A DNA stretch of 64,000 nucleotides from AC-51 sp036265325 (GCA_036265325.1 DATAPH010000009.1:1-64000); one strand, 5' to 3'; shown: positions 30,301 to 37,972, counted from the stretch's first letter. The notes: generated by a model not told the origin, from the sequence alone. Made by a program: numbers and translations.

Positions 30301-30758
30301 TCCCCGGCGGACAGGGCCGGCTCGTGCTGACAGATCCCGCCGATCCGCTCCAGTCTGGGATCGAGATCGAGGCGAGCCCCGGCCGAAAGCGCGTGCGCAG
30401 GATCTCGCTGCTGTCCGGCGGCGAGCGGTCGCTCACGGCGATGGCGTTCCTGTTCGCGATCTTCACCGCGCGCCCATCTCCCTTCTACCTGATGGACGAG
30501 GTCGAGCCCGCGCTCGACGACGTGAACCTGCACCGGTTCCTCAAGCTCGTCGATGGGTTCGCGGCGCGGTCGCAGGTGCTGATCGTCACCCACCAGAAGC
30601 GGACGATGGAGATCGCGGGCATGCTCTACGGCATCTCGCTCAACACCGATGGCACGACGAAGGTGGTCGCCCAGAAGCTCGACCACGCGTCCGCCGAGGC
30701 GCCGCCTGTCGTCGCCGTGCCCGCGACCGAGGAGTTCACGAGCCCTCCGGTAGGCTGA
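27366..30758 (+). CDS. smc: chromosome segregation protein SMC
   Basis: The 1130-residue condensin ATPase has Walker A VGPNGSGKSNLVDAI at about 30-38, two long coiled-coil arms rich in Glu/Arg/Ala, a hinge at about 480-640 (around GRAVGLLKDLV to EGVLVGPAVIHT), the ABC signature SLLSGGERSLTA at about 1015 and Walker B FYLMDEVEPALDD at about 1042. It organises and helps segregate the chromosome with ScpA/ScpB, which are not in the window. ATG 27345 is also in frame with GGAG upstream, but 27366 fits the usual MFLRS-type N-terminus and the -10 position. ftsY follows eight bases after the stop. Confidence 0.95.
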   Translation: MFLRSITIRGFKSFADKTVLEFVPGVSVIVGPNGSGKSNLVDAISWALGEQGARALRGGQMADVIFAGTPSRPALGMAEVKLLIDNEAGKIPVPMSEIEISRTIFRSGESEYRIGGQVVRLLDVQELLSESGIGRALHTVVGQGQLEEVLLARPEDRRRYIEEAAGIAKHRRRKERAERKLSGLDQDLLRLADVLTELRRQLKPLKQQAESAKKHEELTAEADALAGKLAAARLRALRRERERRRGGWDQGMDERRAARERLDALDGEVLAGADARAEATTALADAERAFRGAAMDRERAEQTYRAAVDRETTARQSLAGEATMAARMDAVAAELARVDDAAAAAVADLERSEAELGSAEDAHRRAEDERHQIEEQRRRIGEEAASRRAEADAIRGTLASAEHEQERLGGSLDVLRDRIATAEAERGEIEADIEHLDGQTAPLAERRRQLDDERRTLVDRIEELTEARVRMQARKDLLDARRRDIEETPGSRFLAEHGGRAVGLLKDLVRIEDGLKRALVAALGPLADAVVYDDGALALADAPHGDGAILAIAAGGPVPIGLAGERQLLAAVDADPAARGIVSTVLRDVYLATSVEQAAEKQGAHPHASFVTAEGVLVGPAVIHTAREADVRLREILAELQVLAHDLSATDQQLRPRTARLEEIGGEVTFLQEQIDAADAEITEAAGRSTAAERELVAMRTEADLLAQRLAAVSETATAARDRLTAMGPAVDAAIPDLPPLPQAPIHLRVSVETLRRERVRLDGRTHELRSERDELAAHDPVRLRDELATAEAARTAAEAAVSTADDAFAAATAAREAAAVAEREAAEREAAINKSWREASTSLDELRRQYEDEDRLRGDIERRIGEAERLLREGFQADPDELLATLTEDDSVETIEKRQELVQRRLALLGRVNLLATGELDALQERHDFMQRELDDVRKARRDLLEVITQIDRQITEAFTSAYRDVAEQFERLIAELFPGGQGRLVLTDPADPLQSGIEIEASPGRKRVRRISLLSGGERSLTAMAFLFAIFTARPSPFYLMDEVEPALDDVNLHRFLKLVDGFAARSQVLIVTHQKRTMEIAGMLYGISLNTDGTTKVVAQKLDHASAEAPPVVAVPATEEFTSPPVG
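30751..30756 (+). promoter_or_regulatory. -10 hexamer of ftsY, leaderless position
   Basis: TAGGCT, nine bases before the ftsY GTG and overlapping the smc stop codon. Confidence 0.55.
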
Positions 30759-30765
30759 CGAGACC

Positions 30766-31764
30766 GTGGCTCCGGTCGTCGTCGTTGCCGTCGCGCTCGT
30801 CGTTGTCGTCGCTCTGTTCGTCGTCGTCTTCACCCGACGGGGGCGTGGGGCAGCGACGACGACGACGACACGCGGGGCGTCCGCTCCCACCCGTCGCCCG
30901 CCGACCGGGTCGGCCGGCGGGTTCGGACCAAGCGGCCTCGGGGCTCGTGTTCGGGCGGCGTTCGGCACGGGTTCGGACGGCGACCGGTGGGCAGTGCTCC
31001 AGGACGTCTTGCTGAAAGCCGACGTGGGGCCACGAGCGTCTGCCGATCTGCTCGAGCGGCTGCGAGCGCGCGGCGACGGCGACCCGGTGGACCTCCTCCG
31101 CGATGAGATCCTCGCGGTGCTCGGCCCCGAGCGGCCGCTCGACCTGGACGCGCCCGGGCTGGACGTCGTCTTGGTCGTCGGCGTGAACGGCTCGGGCAAG
31201 ACGACGACGATCGGCAAGCTGGCGGGCCGCCTGGTCCGCGACGGCAAGCGCGTCAGCCTCGCCGCCGCCGACACGTTCCGCGCGGCCGCGGGCGAGCAGC
31301 TCGAGGTCTGGGCGCAGCGGTCCGGCGCGCAGCTGGTGAGCCAGGACCGTGGCGCCGATCCGAGCGCCGTCGCCTTCGACGCCGTCACGTCGGCGACGGC
31401 CCGTCAGGTCGACGTCCTCCTGGTCGACACCGCCGGCCGGCTCCACACGAAGGAGCCGCTGATGCAGGAGCTGGCCAAGGTCAAGCGCGTGATCGAGAAG
31501 GCGGGCGGCACGGTGACCGAGACGCTGCTGGTGCTCGACGCGCAGACCGGGCAGAACGGGATCGCGCAAGCGCGTGCGTTCACCGACGCCGTCGACGTGA
31601 CCGGCGTCATCTTGACCAAGACCGACGGCTCGGCCCGCGGTGGGATCGTTCTTGCCGTTCGCGAAGAGCTCGACCTTCCCATCCGGTACGTCGGCGTCGG
31701 CGAGGGCCCCGACGATCTCCGGCCGTTCGACCCCGCCGCGTTCGCCGATCGGTTACTCGCATGA
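30766..31764 (+). CDS. ftsY: signal recognition particle receptor FtsY
   Basis: The 332-residue SRP receptor GTPase has an N-terminal membrane anchor (VVVVAVALVVVVALFVVVF with RRGRG after it), a short basic linker instead of a long acidic A domain, then the NG domain: GVNGSGKTTTIGKLA at about 140-153, ADTFRAAAGEQL, LLVDTAGRLH and LTKTDGSARGG. It docks ribosome-SRP complexes to the membrane; its partner Ffh is encoded 2.2 kb downstream. The next gene overlaps its stop (ATGA). Confidence 0.94.
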   Translation: MAPVVVVAVALVVVVALFVVVFTRRGRGAATTTTTRGASAPTRRPPTGSAGGFGPSGLGARVRAAFGTGSDGDRWAVLQDVLLKADVGPRASADLLERLRARGDGDPVDLLRDEILAVLGPERPLDLDAPGLDVVLVVGVNGSGKTTTIGKLAGRLVRDGKRVSLAAADTFRAAAGEQLEVWAQRSGAQLVSQDRGADPSAVAFDAVTSATARQVDVLLVDTAGRLHTKEPLMQELAKVKRVIEKAGGTVTETLLVLDAQTGQNGIAQARAFTDAVDVTGVILTKTDGSARGGIVLAVREELDLPIRYVGVGEGPDDLRPFDPAAFADRLLA

Positions 31765-32156
31765 CGATGGGCGCCGACCGCCGGATCCTGATCGTCGAGG
31801 ATCACCCGACGATGCGCGAGGCGATGCGGCTAGTCCTGGAGGGGGAGGGGTTCGTGATCGAAGAGGCGGCCGACGGCGAGGCGGCGCTCGCCTCGATCCA
31901 GGTGTCGCCGCCGGATCTGCTCTTCCTCGACCTCAACATCCCCGGGACGCCGGGGACCGGCGTGCTCGAGGCGGTGCGCGCCGACCCCGCGTGCGCCGAT
32001 GTGCGCGTGATCGTCGTCACGGCCGCCGGCGAGGAGAGCCGCGCGGAGGCGATGCGCCTCGGCGCGGACGAATACTTCACGAAGCCGTTCAGTCCGACCG
32101 CACTGCTGCAGACGGTCGAGCGGGTGTTGGCAGGAGGCGCGACGCAGGGAGCGTGA
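31761..32156 (+). CDS. single-domain response regulator
   Basis: The 131-residue product is a lone receiver domain: acidic pair E13-D14, phospho-acceptor Asp57 in LLFLDLNIPG, the Thr of VVTAAGE and the conserved Lys of YFTKPFS. There is no output domain, so it acts by protein contact, like CheY or DivK types. It is coupled to ftsY (ATGA) and its 3' end overlaps the end of the convergent histidine-kinase gene by 68 bp. That kinase is a plausible partner, inferred from position only. Confidence 0.88.
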   Translation: MTMGADRRILIVEDHPTMREAMRLVLEGEGFVIEEAADGEAALASIQVSPPDLLFLDLNIPGTPGTGVLEAVRADPACADVRVIVVTAAGEESRAEAMRLGADEYFTKPFSPTALLQTVERVLAGGATQGA

Positions 32157-33897
32157 CGCGGAAGGTTGCGCCGTCCCCGGGCGCCGACGCGACGTCGAGC
32201 CAGCCGCCCATCGCCTCGGTCAGCATCTTCGTGATGTACAGGCCGAGCCCGAACCCCTCCGAGTGCTCGCGGTGATCGCCGCGCTGACGGAACCGTTCGA
32301 AGATCAACGTCTGCTCGTTCGCCGGGATGCCTTGGCCGCGGTCGACGATCTCGAACTCCACCGTCCCCTCCGCGGGCGCCGACCATCGGATCCGGACCGG
32401 CTGGTCGGACGGGGAGAACTTCAACGCGTTGTGCGTCAGGTTCGTGAGGATCTGGATCAAGCGGTTCGGGTCGAGCACGATCATGTCCGGGGCGTCGGCT
32501 CCCGCGTCGATGATCACGCGGGCGCCGTCTTCTCCGAGGGTCGTGACGACGGACGCGAGCATCCCGCGGACATCCACCTCGACCGGCTCGAGGACGAGCG
32601 CGTCGCCCTCGATCCGCGACACGACGAGGAGGTCATCGACGATGCGGATCAGCCGGTCGGTCTGTGTCAGCACGATCTGAAGGAACTCGTCACGCTCTGC
32701 CGGCGTGAGCGCGTCGCTCCGCCGCACTAGCATCTCGACGAAGCCGCGGATGCCCGCCAGCGGCGTACGCAGCTCGTGGCTCGTGATCGCGACGAAGTCG
32801 GTCTTCATCGCGTCGAGCTCCGTGAGCCGCTGCACGATGGCGGCCTGTTCCGCGCGCAGGCGCGTCGCCTCGAGGGTCACACCGAGTTGGTCGGCGATCG
32901 TCTGCAGCGCGTCGACGCGGGCCATGCTTGCCCCACCGGCGCCGCGCTCATGCAGTGCGCCGACCACGGCGCCGCGAAGCCGCATCGGCACCACGAGGTC
33001 CTCGCCTGCCGCGACGGCCACGCCTTCGGTCGCCGCAGCGGCGACGGGGCTCGACGCCGGGAACAGCGCGTCGCCCAAGAGATATCCCGGGTCGCCCGCG
33101 ACGCCGGTCACGTCGAACCGATCCTCGCCCGCGATGCCCGTCGTGCGGATCAGCAGGCCGAGGGCCTGGCAGCCGAGTTCCTGCGCGACCCGCGTCGCCG
33201 TGTCGTGGAGGATCTCGGCGAGCCGCTCCGGCTGTGCATCCGCAAGCACCGCGGCATGGAAGGCGGCGATCTCGCGCTGCGCCTCCGCAGCCTGTGACGC
33301 GGAACGCTCGGCCCGCGCCGCCTCCGCGGCGGCCTCGGCCGTCCGCGCGGCCGCTTCGTCGGCGGCCCGCCGCACCGACGAGACGAACGACCCCGCGACG
33401 CCGCCGATCACGAACGCCATCCCGGCACGGAACGCCACCTGCGACGCGCCGGCCGCGATCTCCGCGCGCGCGGCTTCTTGCAGCAACTGCTCGACGAGGA
33501 ACACGCCCGCACCCACCAGACCACCGCGCAGCCCCCACCGCGCGGCGCCCTCGAGCGGGATCAGGTACCCGATCACCCAGACGGGGTCGGCCGGGCCGTT
33601 GGGCACGACCCAGACCAGTCCCGACAGGACCACAGCATCGAGGACGAACGCTGCGATGCCGATCGAGCGGAGCTGCGCGACGTCGAGCTGGCGCCGAAGC
33701 GCGTTCGCGATCGCCAGGTTCCCGATCGTCAGGCCGAGCACCAACGCCAAGGCCAGGGGGAGCGCGAAGCCGGGGTCGTGGCCCCGGTCGCGGATCGCGA
33801 AGCCCACTTGGACGGCGCCGAAGGCCGCCACGAACCACCGCAGGATGGCGAGCTCGCGCTCCAGGCGCAGCGCATCCCCCGTCGCTTCGGTCTCCAT
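32089..33897 (-). CDS. membrane sensor histidine kinase with GAF domain
   Basis: The 602-residue kinase has six or so N-terminal TM helices (about residues 14-180), a heavily Ala/Glu coiled coil at about 190-240, a GAF-type domain at about 240-350, HisKA with the phosphorylated His374 in ITSHELRTPLAG, and a HATPase domain with NALKFSPSD, DRGQGIPANE and GFGLGLYITK. The ligand is unknown. The start is ATG 33897, six bases after GAGGG; the open frame reaches 33954 without a better start. It is divergent from ffh across 86 bp. Confidence 0.9.
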   Translation of the reverse strand: METEATGDALRLERELAILRWFVAAFGAVQVGFAIRDRGHDPGFALPLALALVLGLTIGNLAIANALRRQLDVAQLRSIGIAAFVLDAVVLSGLVWVVPNGPADPVWVIGYLIPLEGAARWGLRGGLVGAGVFLVEQLLQEAARAEIAAGASQVAFRAGMAFVIGGVAGSFVSSVRRAADEAAARTAEAAAEAARAERSASQAAEAQREIAAFHAAVLADAQPERLAEILHDTATRVAQELGCQALGLLIRTTGIAGEDRFDVTGVAGDPGYLLGDALFPASSPVAAAATEGVAVAAGEDLVVPMRLRGAVVGALHERGAGGASMARVDALQTIADQLGVTLEATRLRAEQAAIVQRLTELDAMKTDFVAITSHELRTPLAGIRGFVEMLVRRSDALTPAERDEFLQIVLTQTDRLIRIVDDLLVVSRIEGDALVLEPVEVDVRGMLASVVTTLGEDGARVIIDAGADAPDMIVLDPNRLIQILTNLTHNALKFSPSDQPVRIRWSAPAEGTVEFEIVDRGQGIPANEQTLIFERFRQRGDHREHSEGFGLGLYITKMLTEAMGGWLDVASAPGDGATFRVTLPASRLLPTPARPSAAVRSD

Positions 33898-33940
33898 CGC
33901 AACCCTCGCAAGCGTTTCCGGGCGCCCCACGCCCGCTCGA

Positions 33941-33946
33941 TACACT
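33941..33946 (+). promoter_or_regulatory. -10 hexamer of ffh operon
   Basis: TACACT, about 38 bases before the ffh ATG, so this promoter would give a leader of about 30 nt. Confidence 0.35.
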
Positions 33947-33983
33947 AGGCCCATCGCTGCAGGCCACGGCGATACCCGTTCCT

Positions 33984-35339
33984 ATGTTCGACACCTTGAG
34001 CGACCGACTCGACGGCGTCTTCAAGAAACTCCGCAGCCGGGGCAAGCTCCATCCCAAGCAGGTGGACAACGCGCTCAGCGAGATCCGGACCGCGCTGCTG
34101 GAGGCCGACGTCGCCGTTGAGGTCGCCGACGACCTCCTCGGGCGCGTACGAACGCGGGCGCTGTCCGAAGAGGTGACCAAAAGCCTTACCCCTGCCCAGC
34201 AGGTCGTGAAGATCATGGACGAGGAGCTCACCGTCACGCTCGGCGGCGAGTTCCACCCGTTCACACTCCCGGGCGCCGGGCCGCGTGGGATGCCACCGGT
34301 CATCATGCTCGCGGGCGTCCAGGGTTCGGGAAAGACGACGGCCTGCGCCAAGCTGGCGAAGCACCTCAAGGGCAAGGGCAAGCGGCCGCTGCTGATCGCG
34401 GCCGACCTCGAACGGCCCGCCGCCGTCGAGCAGCTGCGCACGCTCGGCAAGGAGATCGGCGTGCCGGTTTGGTCCGAGGGCCGCGACCCCGTCCGTCTGG
34501 CGAAGAACGGCGTGAAGGAGGCTCAGCGTTCGGGCGCCGACGTTGTGATCATCGACACGGCGGGCCGTCTGCACGTCGACCCCGAGATGATGAAGCAGGC
34601 CCGCAAGATCAAGGACGTGACCAAGCCGCATCACGTCGTGATGGCGTGCGACGCGATGACGGGTCAAGACGCGGTGGTGCAGGCGCGCGCGTTCATGCGC
34701 GACGTCGACACGACGGGGTTCATCCTCACGAAGCTCGACGGCGACGCGCGCGGTGGCGCTGCGCTGTCGATGACCGCCGTCACGGGCAAGCCGATCTTCT
34801 TCGCGGGCACGGGGGAGAAGGTCGACGACCTCGAGCCTTTCCATCCGGACCGGATGGCGGGACGGATCCTCGGGATGGGCGACGTCCTCACGCTGATCGA
34901 GAAGGCGCAGGACAAGGTCGATCAAGAGTCCGCCGCCAAGGCCGCCGAGCAGATGCTCAAGGGGCAGTTCACCCTTGAGGACTTCCTGATCCAGCTCCGG
35001 GAGATGCGGAAACTCGGGCCGATCCAGGACATCCTGAAGATGCTGCCGGGGGTGCCGGGCGGCAAGGCCGGGATGAAGGAACTCGCCGAAGCGGTCGATG
35101 AAGGGGAGCTCTCGCGCGCCGAGGCCATCATCCTGTCCATGACGCCCCAGGAGCGCCGGGAACCCGCTATCATCTCCGGGTCCCGCCGCCTACGGATCGC
35201 GAACGGTTCCGGGGCAACGACCGCGGACGTTAATGCGCTCCTGAAGGACTTCGACGGCGCGCGCACGATGATGCGGACGATGATGGGCGGCAAGGGGATG
35301 AAGGGCATGAAGATGCCCACGAAGCTCCCGACGAGATAG
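33984..35339 (+). CDS. ffh: signal recognition particle protein Ffh
   Basis: The 451-residue SRP54 GTPase has an N domain (MFDTLSDRLDGVFKKLRSRG), GTPase motifs LAGVQGSGKTTACAKLA, AADLERPAAVEQL, VIIDTAGRLHVD and LTKLDGDARGGAA, then a methionine-rich M domain with the RNA-binding SGSRRLRIANGSG and a Met/Lys/Gly tail (MMRTMMGGKGMKGMKM). It binds signal peptides on ribosomes. The start is ATG 33984; the large upstream frame is antisense to the kinase. It leads the ffh-rpsP-khpA-rimM run. Confidence 0.95.
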   Translation: MFDTLSDRLDGVFKKLRSRGKLHPKQVDNALSEIRTALLEADVAVEVADDLLGRVRTRALSEEVTKSLTPAQQVVKIMDEELTVTLGGEFHPFTLPGAGPRGMPPVIMLAGVQGSGKTTACAKLAKHLKGKGKRPLLIAADLERPAAVEQLRTLGKEIGVPVWSEGRDPVRLAKNGVKEAQRSGADVVIIDTAGRLHVDPEMMKQARKIKDVTKPHHVVMACDAMTGQDAVVQARAFMRDVDTTGFILTKLDGDARGGAALSMTAVTGKPIFFAGTGEKVDDLEPFHPDRMAGRILGMGDVLTLIEKAQDKVDQESAAKAAEQMLKGQFTLEDFLIQLREMRKLGPIQDILKMLPGVPGGKAGMKELAEAVDEGELSRAEAIILSMTPQERREPAIISGSRRLRIANGSGATTADVNALLKDFDGARTMMRTMMGGKGMKGMKMPTKLPTR

Positions 35340-35361
35340 ACGAGATAGAGGAACGAACGAC

Positions 35362-35901
35362 ATGTCGACGAGGATCCGGCTGCGGCGGATGGGATCGAAG
35401 GGTCGCCCCTTCTACCGGGTGGTGGTGGCCGACCAGCGGTCGCCCCGCGACGGCCGCTTCATCGAGAACATCGGGCGGTACCACCCGCTCAACGACCCCT
35501 CCGTGATCGAGATCGATCAGGACCGCGCGCTGCACTGGTTGCGCGTCGGCGCCCAGCCGTCCGACCAGGTCCGCAACCTCATGCAGAAGACCGGCATCTG
35601 GGACGTGTTCGTCACGGAGCGCCCCAAGGCCGCAGTCCTCAGCACCAAGCCCGAGCGCCAGGCCAAGGAGAAGGTCTCGAAGAAGGCGCAGGCGAGGGCC
35701 GCCGAAGCGTCGCAGGCCGCCGCTGCGCCGGCGGCCGCCGCAGCGCCGGCGCCCGCCGAGGCCGCTCCCACCCAGCCTGAGGGTCCAGCCGAACCGGAGT
35801 CACCCGCGAAAGCAGAAGCGCCGGTGGAAACAGAAGCGCCCGTGGAAGCAGAAGCGCCCGCGGCGCCGGACGCCGCGGCCGAGGACTCGCCAGAGGCCTG
35901 A
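35362..35901 (+). CDS. rpsP: 30S ribosomal protein S16 with acidic C-terminal tail
   Basis: The 179-residue product has an S16 core at residues 1 to about 85 (RIRLRRMGSKGRPFYRVVVA, DGRFIENIGRYHPL, ALHWLRVGAQPSDQVRNL). It is followed by a ~90-residue extension: a Lys-rich start, an Ala/Pro run, then repeats of the type EAPVETEAPVEAEAP. S16 is usually 75-140 residues, so the tail is long even for Actinobacteria. GAGGAACGAACG precedes the ATG. The KH-domain gene starts one base after its stop. Confidence 0.95.
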   Translation: MSTRIRLRRMGSKGRPFYRVVVADQRSPRDGRFIENIGRYHPLNDPSVIEIDQDRALHWLRVGAQPSDQVRNLMQKTGIWDVFVTERPKAAVLSTKPERQAKEKVSKKAQARAAEASQAAAAPAAAAAPAPAEAAPTQPEGPAEPESPAKAEAPVETEAPVEAEAPAAPDAAAEDSPEA

Positions 35902-35902
35902 G

Positions 35903-36133
35903 GTGAAGGAGCTCGTCGAGTTCCTGTGCAGTGAGCTCGTCGAGGATTCCGACGCCGTCCAGGTGACCGAATCGTTCGACGAACGGGGGCCGACGTATCA
36001 CGTCACCGTTGGACCGGGCGAGCTCGGCAAGGTGATCGGCCGTGGTGGCCGCACCGCCAAGGCGATCCGCACCGTCGTCCGCGCGGCCGCGTCGCGTCAG
36101 CGCCTCGCCGCCCGCGTCGACTTCGAGGACTGA
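35903..36133 (+). CDS. khpA: KH-domain RNA-binding protein KhpA
   Basis: The 76-residue product is a single KH domain with the GxxG loop in VIGRGGRTAKAIRTVV. It is a YlqC/KhpA-type RNA-binding protein, usually paired with KhpB/Jag, found as here between rpsP and rimM. Start GTG 35903, one base after the rpsP stop. Confidence 0.93.
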   Translation: MKELVEFLCSELVEDSDAVQVTESFDERGPTYHVTVGPGELGKVIGRGGRTAKAIRTVVRAAASRQRLAARVDFED

Positions 36134-36134
36134 G

Positions 36135-36650
36135 GTGGAGGAGCCGGCGGTCACCGTCGGCCGGATCACCAAGGCCCACGGTGTCCACGGAGAGGTCGCC
36201 GTCGAGAATCACTCCGACAATCCCGATCGTTGGGCCCCTGGCGCCGTCGTCTTCGACGACCAGGGCCGATCGCTCACCGTCCGGACGGTGCGACCACACG
36301 GCGCCCGGCTGCTCGTCACGTTCGAGGGGATCGAGGACCGGAACGACGCCGGACAGCTGACTGGCACCACACTCCAGGTGCCGGAGTCGTGGCTACCGCC
36401 CCTACCGGAAGGCTCGTGGTGGTCGTACGAAGCCACGGGGTGCGCCGTTCGCACCGAGTCAGGCCGGGACCTCGGGACGGTGGAAGAGGTGCTCGCCTAT
36501 CCGGCGCAGGACCTCTGGCGTGTGGTCGACGCCGACGGCGTCGAGACATTGATCCCGGCGGTCGACGCGTTCATCGTGTCGGTCGACCTCGCGGGTCGAT
36601 CCGCGGTCGTTCGAGACGTGCCCGGGCTGACGGCGCTCGAGGGGTCCTAG
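36135..36650 (+). CDS. rimM: ribosome maturation factor RimM
   Basis: The 171-residue product has the RimM N-terminal beta-barrel (VTVGRITKAHGVHGEVAVEN) and a PRC-type C-terminal barrel (TGCAVRTESGRDLGTVEEVL, TLIPAVDAFIVSVDLAGR). It assists assembly of the 30S head with S19. Start GTG 36135, one base after the khpA stop; the -GAGGTGGAGG- context overlaps. trmD, its usual neighbour, is displaced 3.7 kb downstream by a minus-strand group. Confidence 0.93.
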   Translation: MEEPAVTVGRITKAHGVHGEVAVENHSDNPDRWAPGAVVFDDQGRSLTVRTVRPHGARLLVTFEGIEDRNDAGQLTGTTLQVPESWLPPLPEGSWWSYEATGCAVRTESGRDLGTVEEVLAYPAQDLWRVVDADGVETLIPAVDAFIVSVDLAGRSAVVRDVPGLTALEGS

Positions 36651-37348
36651 AGCCCCGCGATCCTCGCGAGCTGCGCCGGCTTCTTGAGCACGTAGCGCTG
36701 GCCGTCGCGCTTCACGAGGCCGCGCTTCTGCAGCTCGGTGAGGACGCGCGTGACGTTCTCCCGGCTACCGCCGCAGAGGCTCGCGAGGTCGGCGTGCGTG
36801 ATCGTCCCAACGCTCGTTCCCGGCTCGGGCAGCTCATCCAGGGACGAGGTGCCCATCTGCAGCAGCCTCTTCGCGACCCGTCCCTTCAGGTCGAGGTACA
36901 GGAGGTCGTCGGCGAAGGCTTGGTGCTCCTGGATCTGGCGGGCGAGTGCCGAGAGCAACTGGCGCGAGGCACTCGGCTGGGCGGTAACGAACTCAACGAA
37001 GTCCTCGCCCGGCGTCGACCACACATCGGAGTCATCAAGCGTGAGGAGGTCGGCGCTCCTTGGCAGATCCCCCAGGACGCCCAGCTCGCCAAGGAACTGC
37101 GGCGAATCGACGGATGCGTGGAGCACGCGGCTGCCGGTCGCCGAGATGGAGCTGATCTCGACCCGTCCCTGGACCAGGAAGAAGACTTCGGGGGACGGAT
37201 CGCCTTGATGGCAGAGATACGTCCCTCTACGGAACGTGTGGACGAGACCGGTGTCCGCGAGCCGCTCGATCTCCTTGGACGCGATCCCCGCGAGCACGGG
37301 GACTGCCGACATCGCGGCGATCAAGGCGCGGTGCGTCACATCGGGCAC
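36647..37348 (-). CDS. Crp/Fnr-family transcription regulator
   Basis: The 233-residue product has an N-terminal cyclic-nucleotide-binding beta-barrel (about 20-125, with GELGVLGDLPRSADLLT as the phosphate cassette), a dimerisation helix at about 127-150, and a winged helix whose recognition region is DLASLCGGSRENVTRVLTEL. The cassette has GEL...RSA, compatible with cAMP or cGMP binding. There is no cysteine cluster for an Fe-S centre. It converges with rimM with a 4-bp overlap. Two CRP-like palindromes in the window may be its targets (inference). The mRNA looks leaderless. Confidence 0.9.
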   Translation of the reverse strand: MPDVTHRALIAAMSAVPVLAGIASKEIERLADTGLVHTFRRGTYLCHQGDPSPEVFFLVQGRVEISSISATGSRVLHASVDSPQFLGELGVLGDLPRSADLLTLDDSDVWSTPGEDFVEFVTAQPSASRQLLSALARQIQEHQAFADDLLYLDLKGRVAKRLLQMGTSSLDELPEPGTSVGTITHADLASLCGGSRENVTRVLTELQKRGLVKRDGQRYVLKKPAQLARIAGL

Positions 37349-37354
37349 GGCGGG

Positions 37355-37360
37355 AGCCTA
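37355..37360 (-). promoter_or_regulatory. -10 hexamer of Crp/Fnr gene, leaderless position
   Basis: TAGGCT on the minus strand, six bases before the GTG at 37348. Confidence 0.6.
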
Positions 37361-37414
37361 GCCCCGCTGGGAACTTCGTGCCAGTCGTGTCCGCACGGGC
37401 CCCGGATAGCAAGA

Positions 37415-37437
37415 AGCCCGGGCACGTGGCCCGGGCT
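37415..37437 (-). terminator. intrinsic terminator of the 49-residue basic-protein gene
   Basis: AGCCCGGGC, loop CACGT, GCCCGGGCT: a perfect GC stem. On the minus strand it is followed by TTCTTGCT, a short T-rich stretch, 21 bases beyond the stop codon at 37458. Confidence 0.7.
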
Positions 37438-37457
37438 CCCGAGGTTCCTGATGGGGA

Positions 37458-37607
37458 TCAGTACTTCTTGGCGACCTTCTTGTGCAGAGCCTTATGTGCG
37501 ACCGCCTTGTGCAGGGCCTTGTGGGCGCTGGTCTTCGTCGCCTTGCGAGAACCAGCGGCCGGCTCTTCGGTGGCGGGGCGCTTCGGCTGGATCTTCTTCT
37601 CGGCCAT
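37458..37607 (-). CDS. 49-residue lysine/alanine/histidine-rich basic protein
   Basis: The ORF runs MAEKKIQPKRPATEEPAAGS, then RKATKTSAHKALHKAVAHKA and LHKKVAKKY to TGA. GAAGGAG lies eight bases upstream of the ATG and a clear terminator follows, so it is a real transcription unit. The second half repeats HKALHKAVAHKALHKKV, a pattern like the basic tails of histone H1-like and HU-type nucleoid proteins. It would be small, strongly positive and cytoplasmic. Nucleic-acid binding is an inference. No family is recognised; it is too short for most annotation pipelines. Confidence 0.75.
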   Translation of the reverse strand: MAEKKIQPKRPATEEPAAGSRKATKTSAHKALHKAVAHKALHKKVAKKY

Positions 37608-37733
37608 CTCCGAGGCTCCTTCTGTCTCCGGGGCCCCTGTGGCCCCTCATCACCCCCGCATCATGCCCCCGTGCCGTTCGGAGCCGTGGTAGCGGCTGTC
37701 ACATCCACCGGGTGCTTCCCATCACGCCGAGGA

Positions 37734-37749
37734 TGTGACGCACGTCACT
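37734..37749. promoter_or_regulatory. CRP-like operator palindrome
   Basis: TGTGACGCACGTCACT fits TGTGA-N6-TCACA in nine of ten positions, and GTGACG-CA-CGTCAC is a perfect 6-bp dyad. It lies about 127 bp upstream of the basic-protein ATG and overlaps the stop codon of the zinc-ribbon gene, 386 bp from the Crp/Fnr start. The target promoter is not clear. Confidence 0.5.
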
Positions 37750-37957
37750 CGTCGAGCTCAGGCAGATCGACGGGGTCTGGACGGGGCGTACAGGCACCGC
37801 AAAAGAGGGCATCCTCAACCACAAGTGCTCGCGTCGTGTCTCCGCCGCGGAATAGTTCCAACACATACGGCTGCTCCTTGGCGTGGTCCTCGCAGACGCC
37901 ACGCCCGCAGAACCGACACGAGCCAACCGCAGTGCGCCGGCAGTGCCAACAGACCAT
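37745..37957 (-). CDS. zinc-ribbon protein
   Basis: The 70-residue product has three Cys/His pairs: MVCWHC, CRFCGRGVCEDHA and FCGAC near the end, a B-box or double zinc-ribbon-like arrangement. The remainder is acidic (RPDPVDLPELDE). GAGGAGG lies five bases before the ATG, and the gene begins 15 bp after the M50/cNMP gene, so they form an operon. It may act as an adaptor for that protease; this is inference. No named family is recognised. Confidence 0.8.
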   Translation of the reverse strand: MVCWHCRRTAVGSCRFCGRGVCEDHAKEQPYVLELFRGGDTTRALVVEDALFCGACTPRPDPVDLPELDE

Positions 37958-37972
37958 CCGTTCCTCCTCGTC

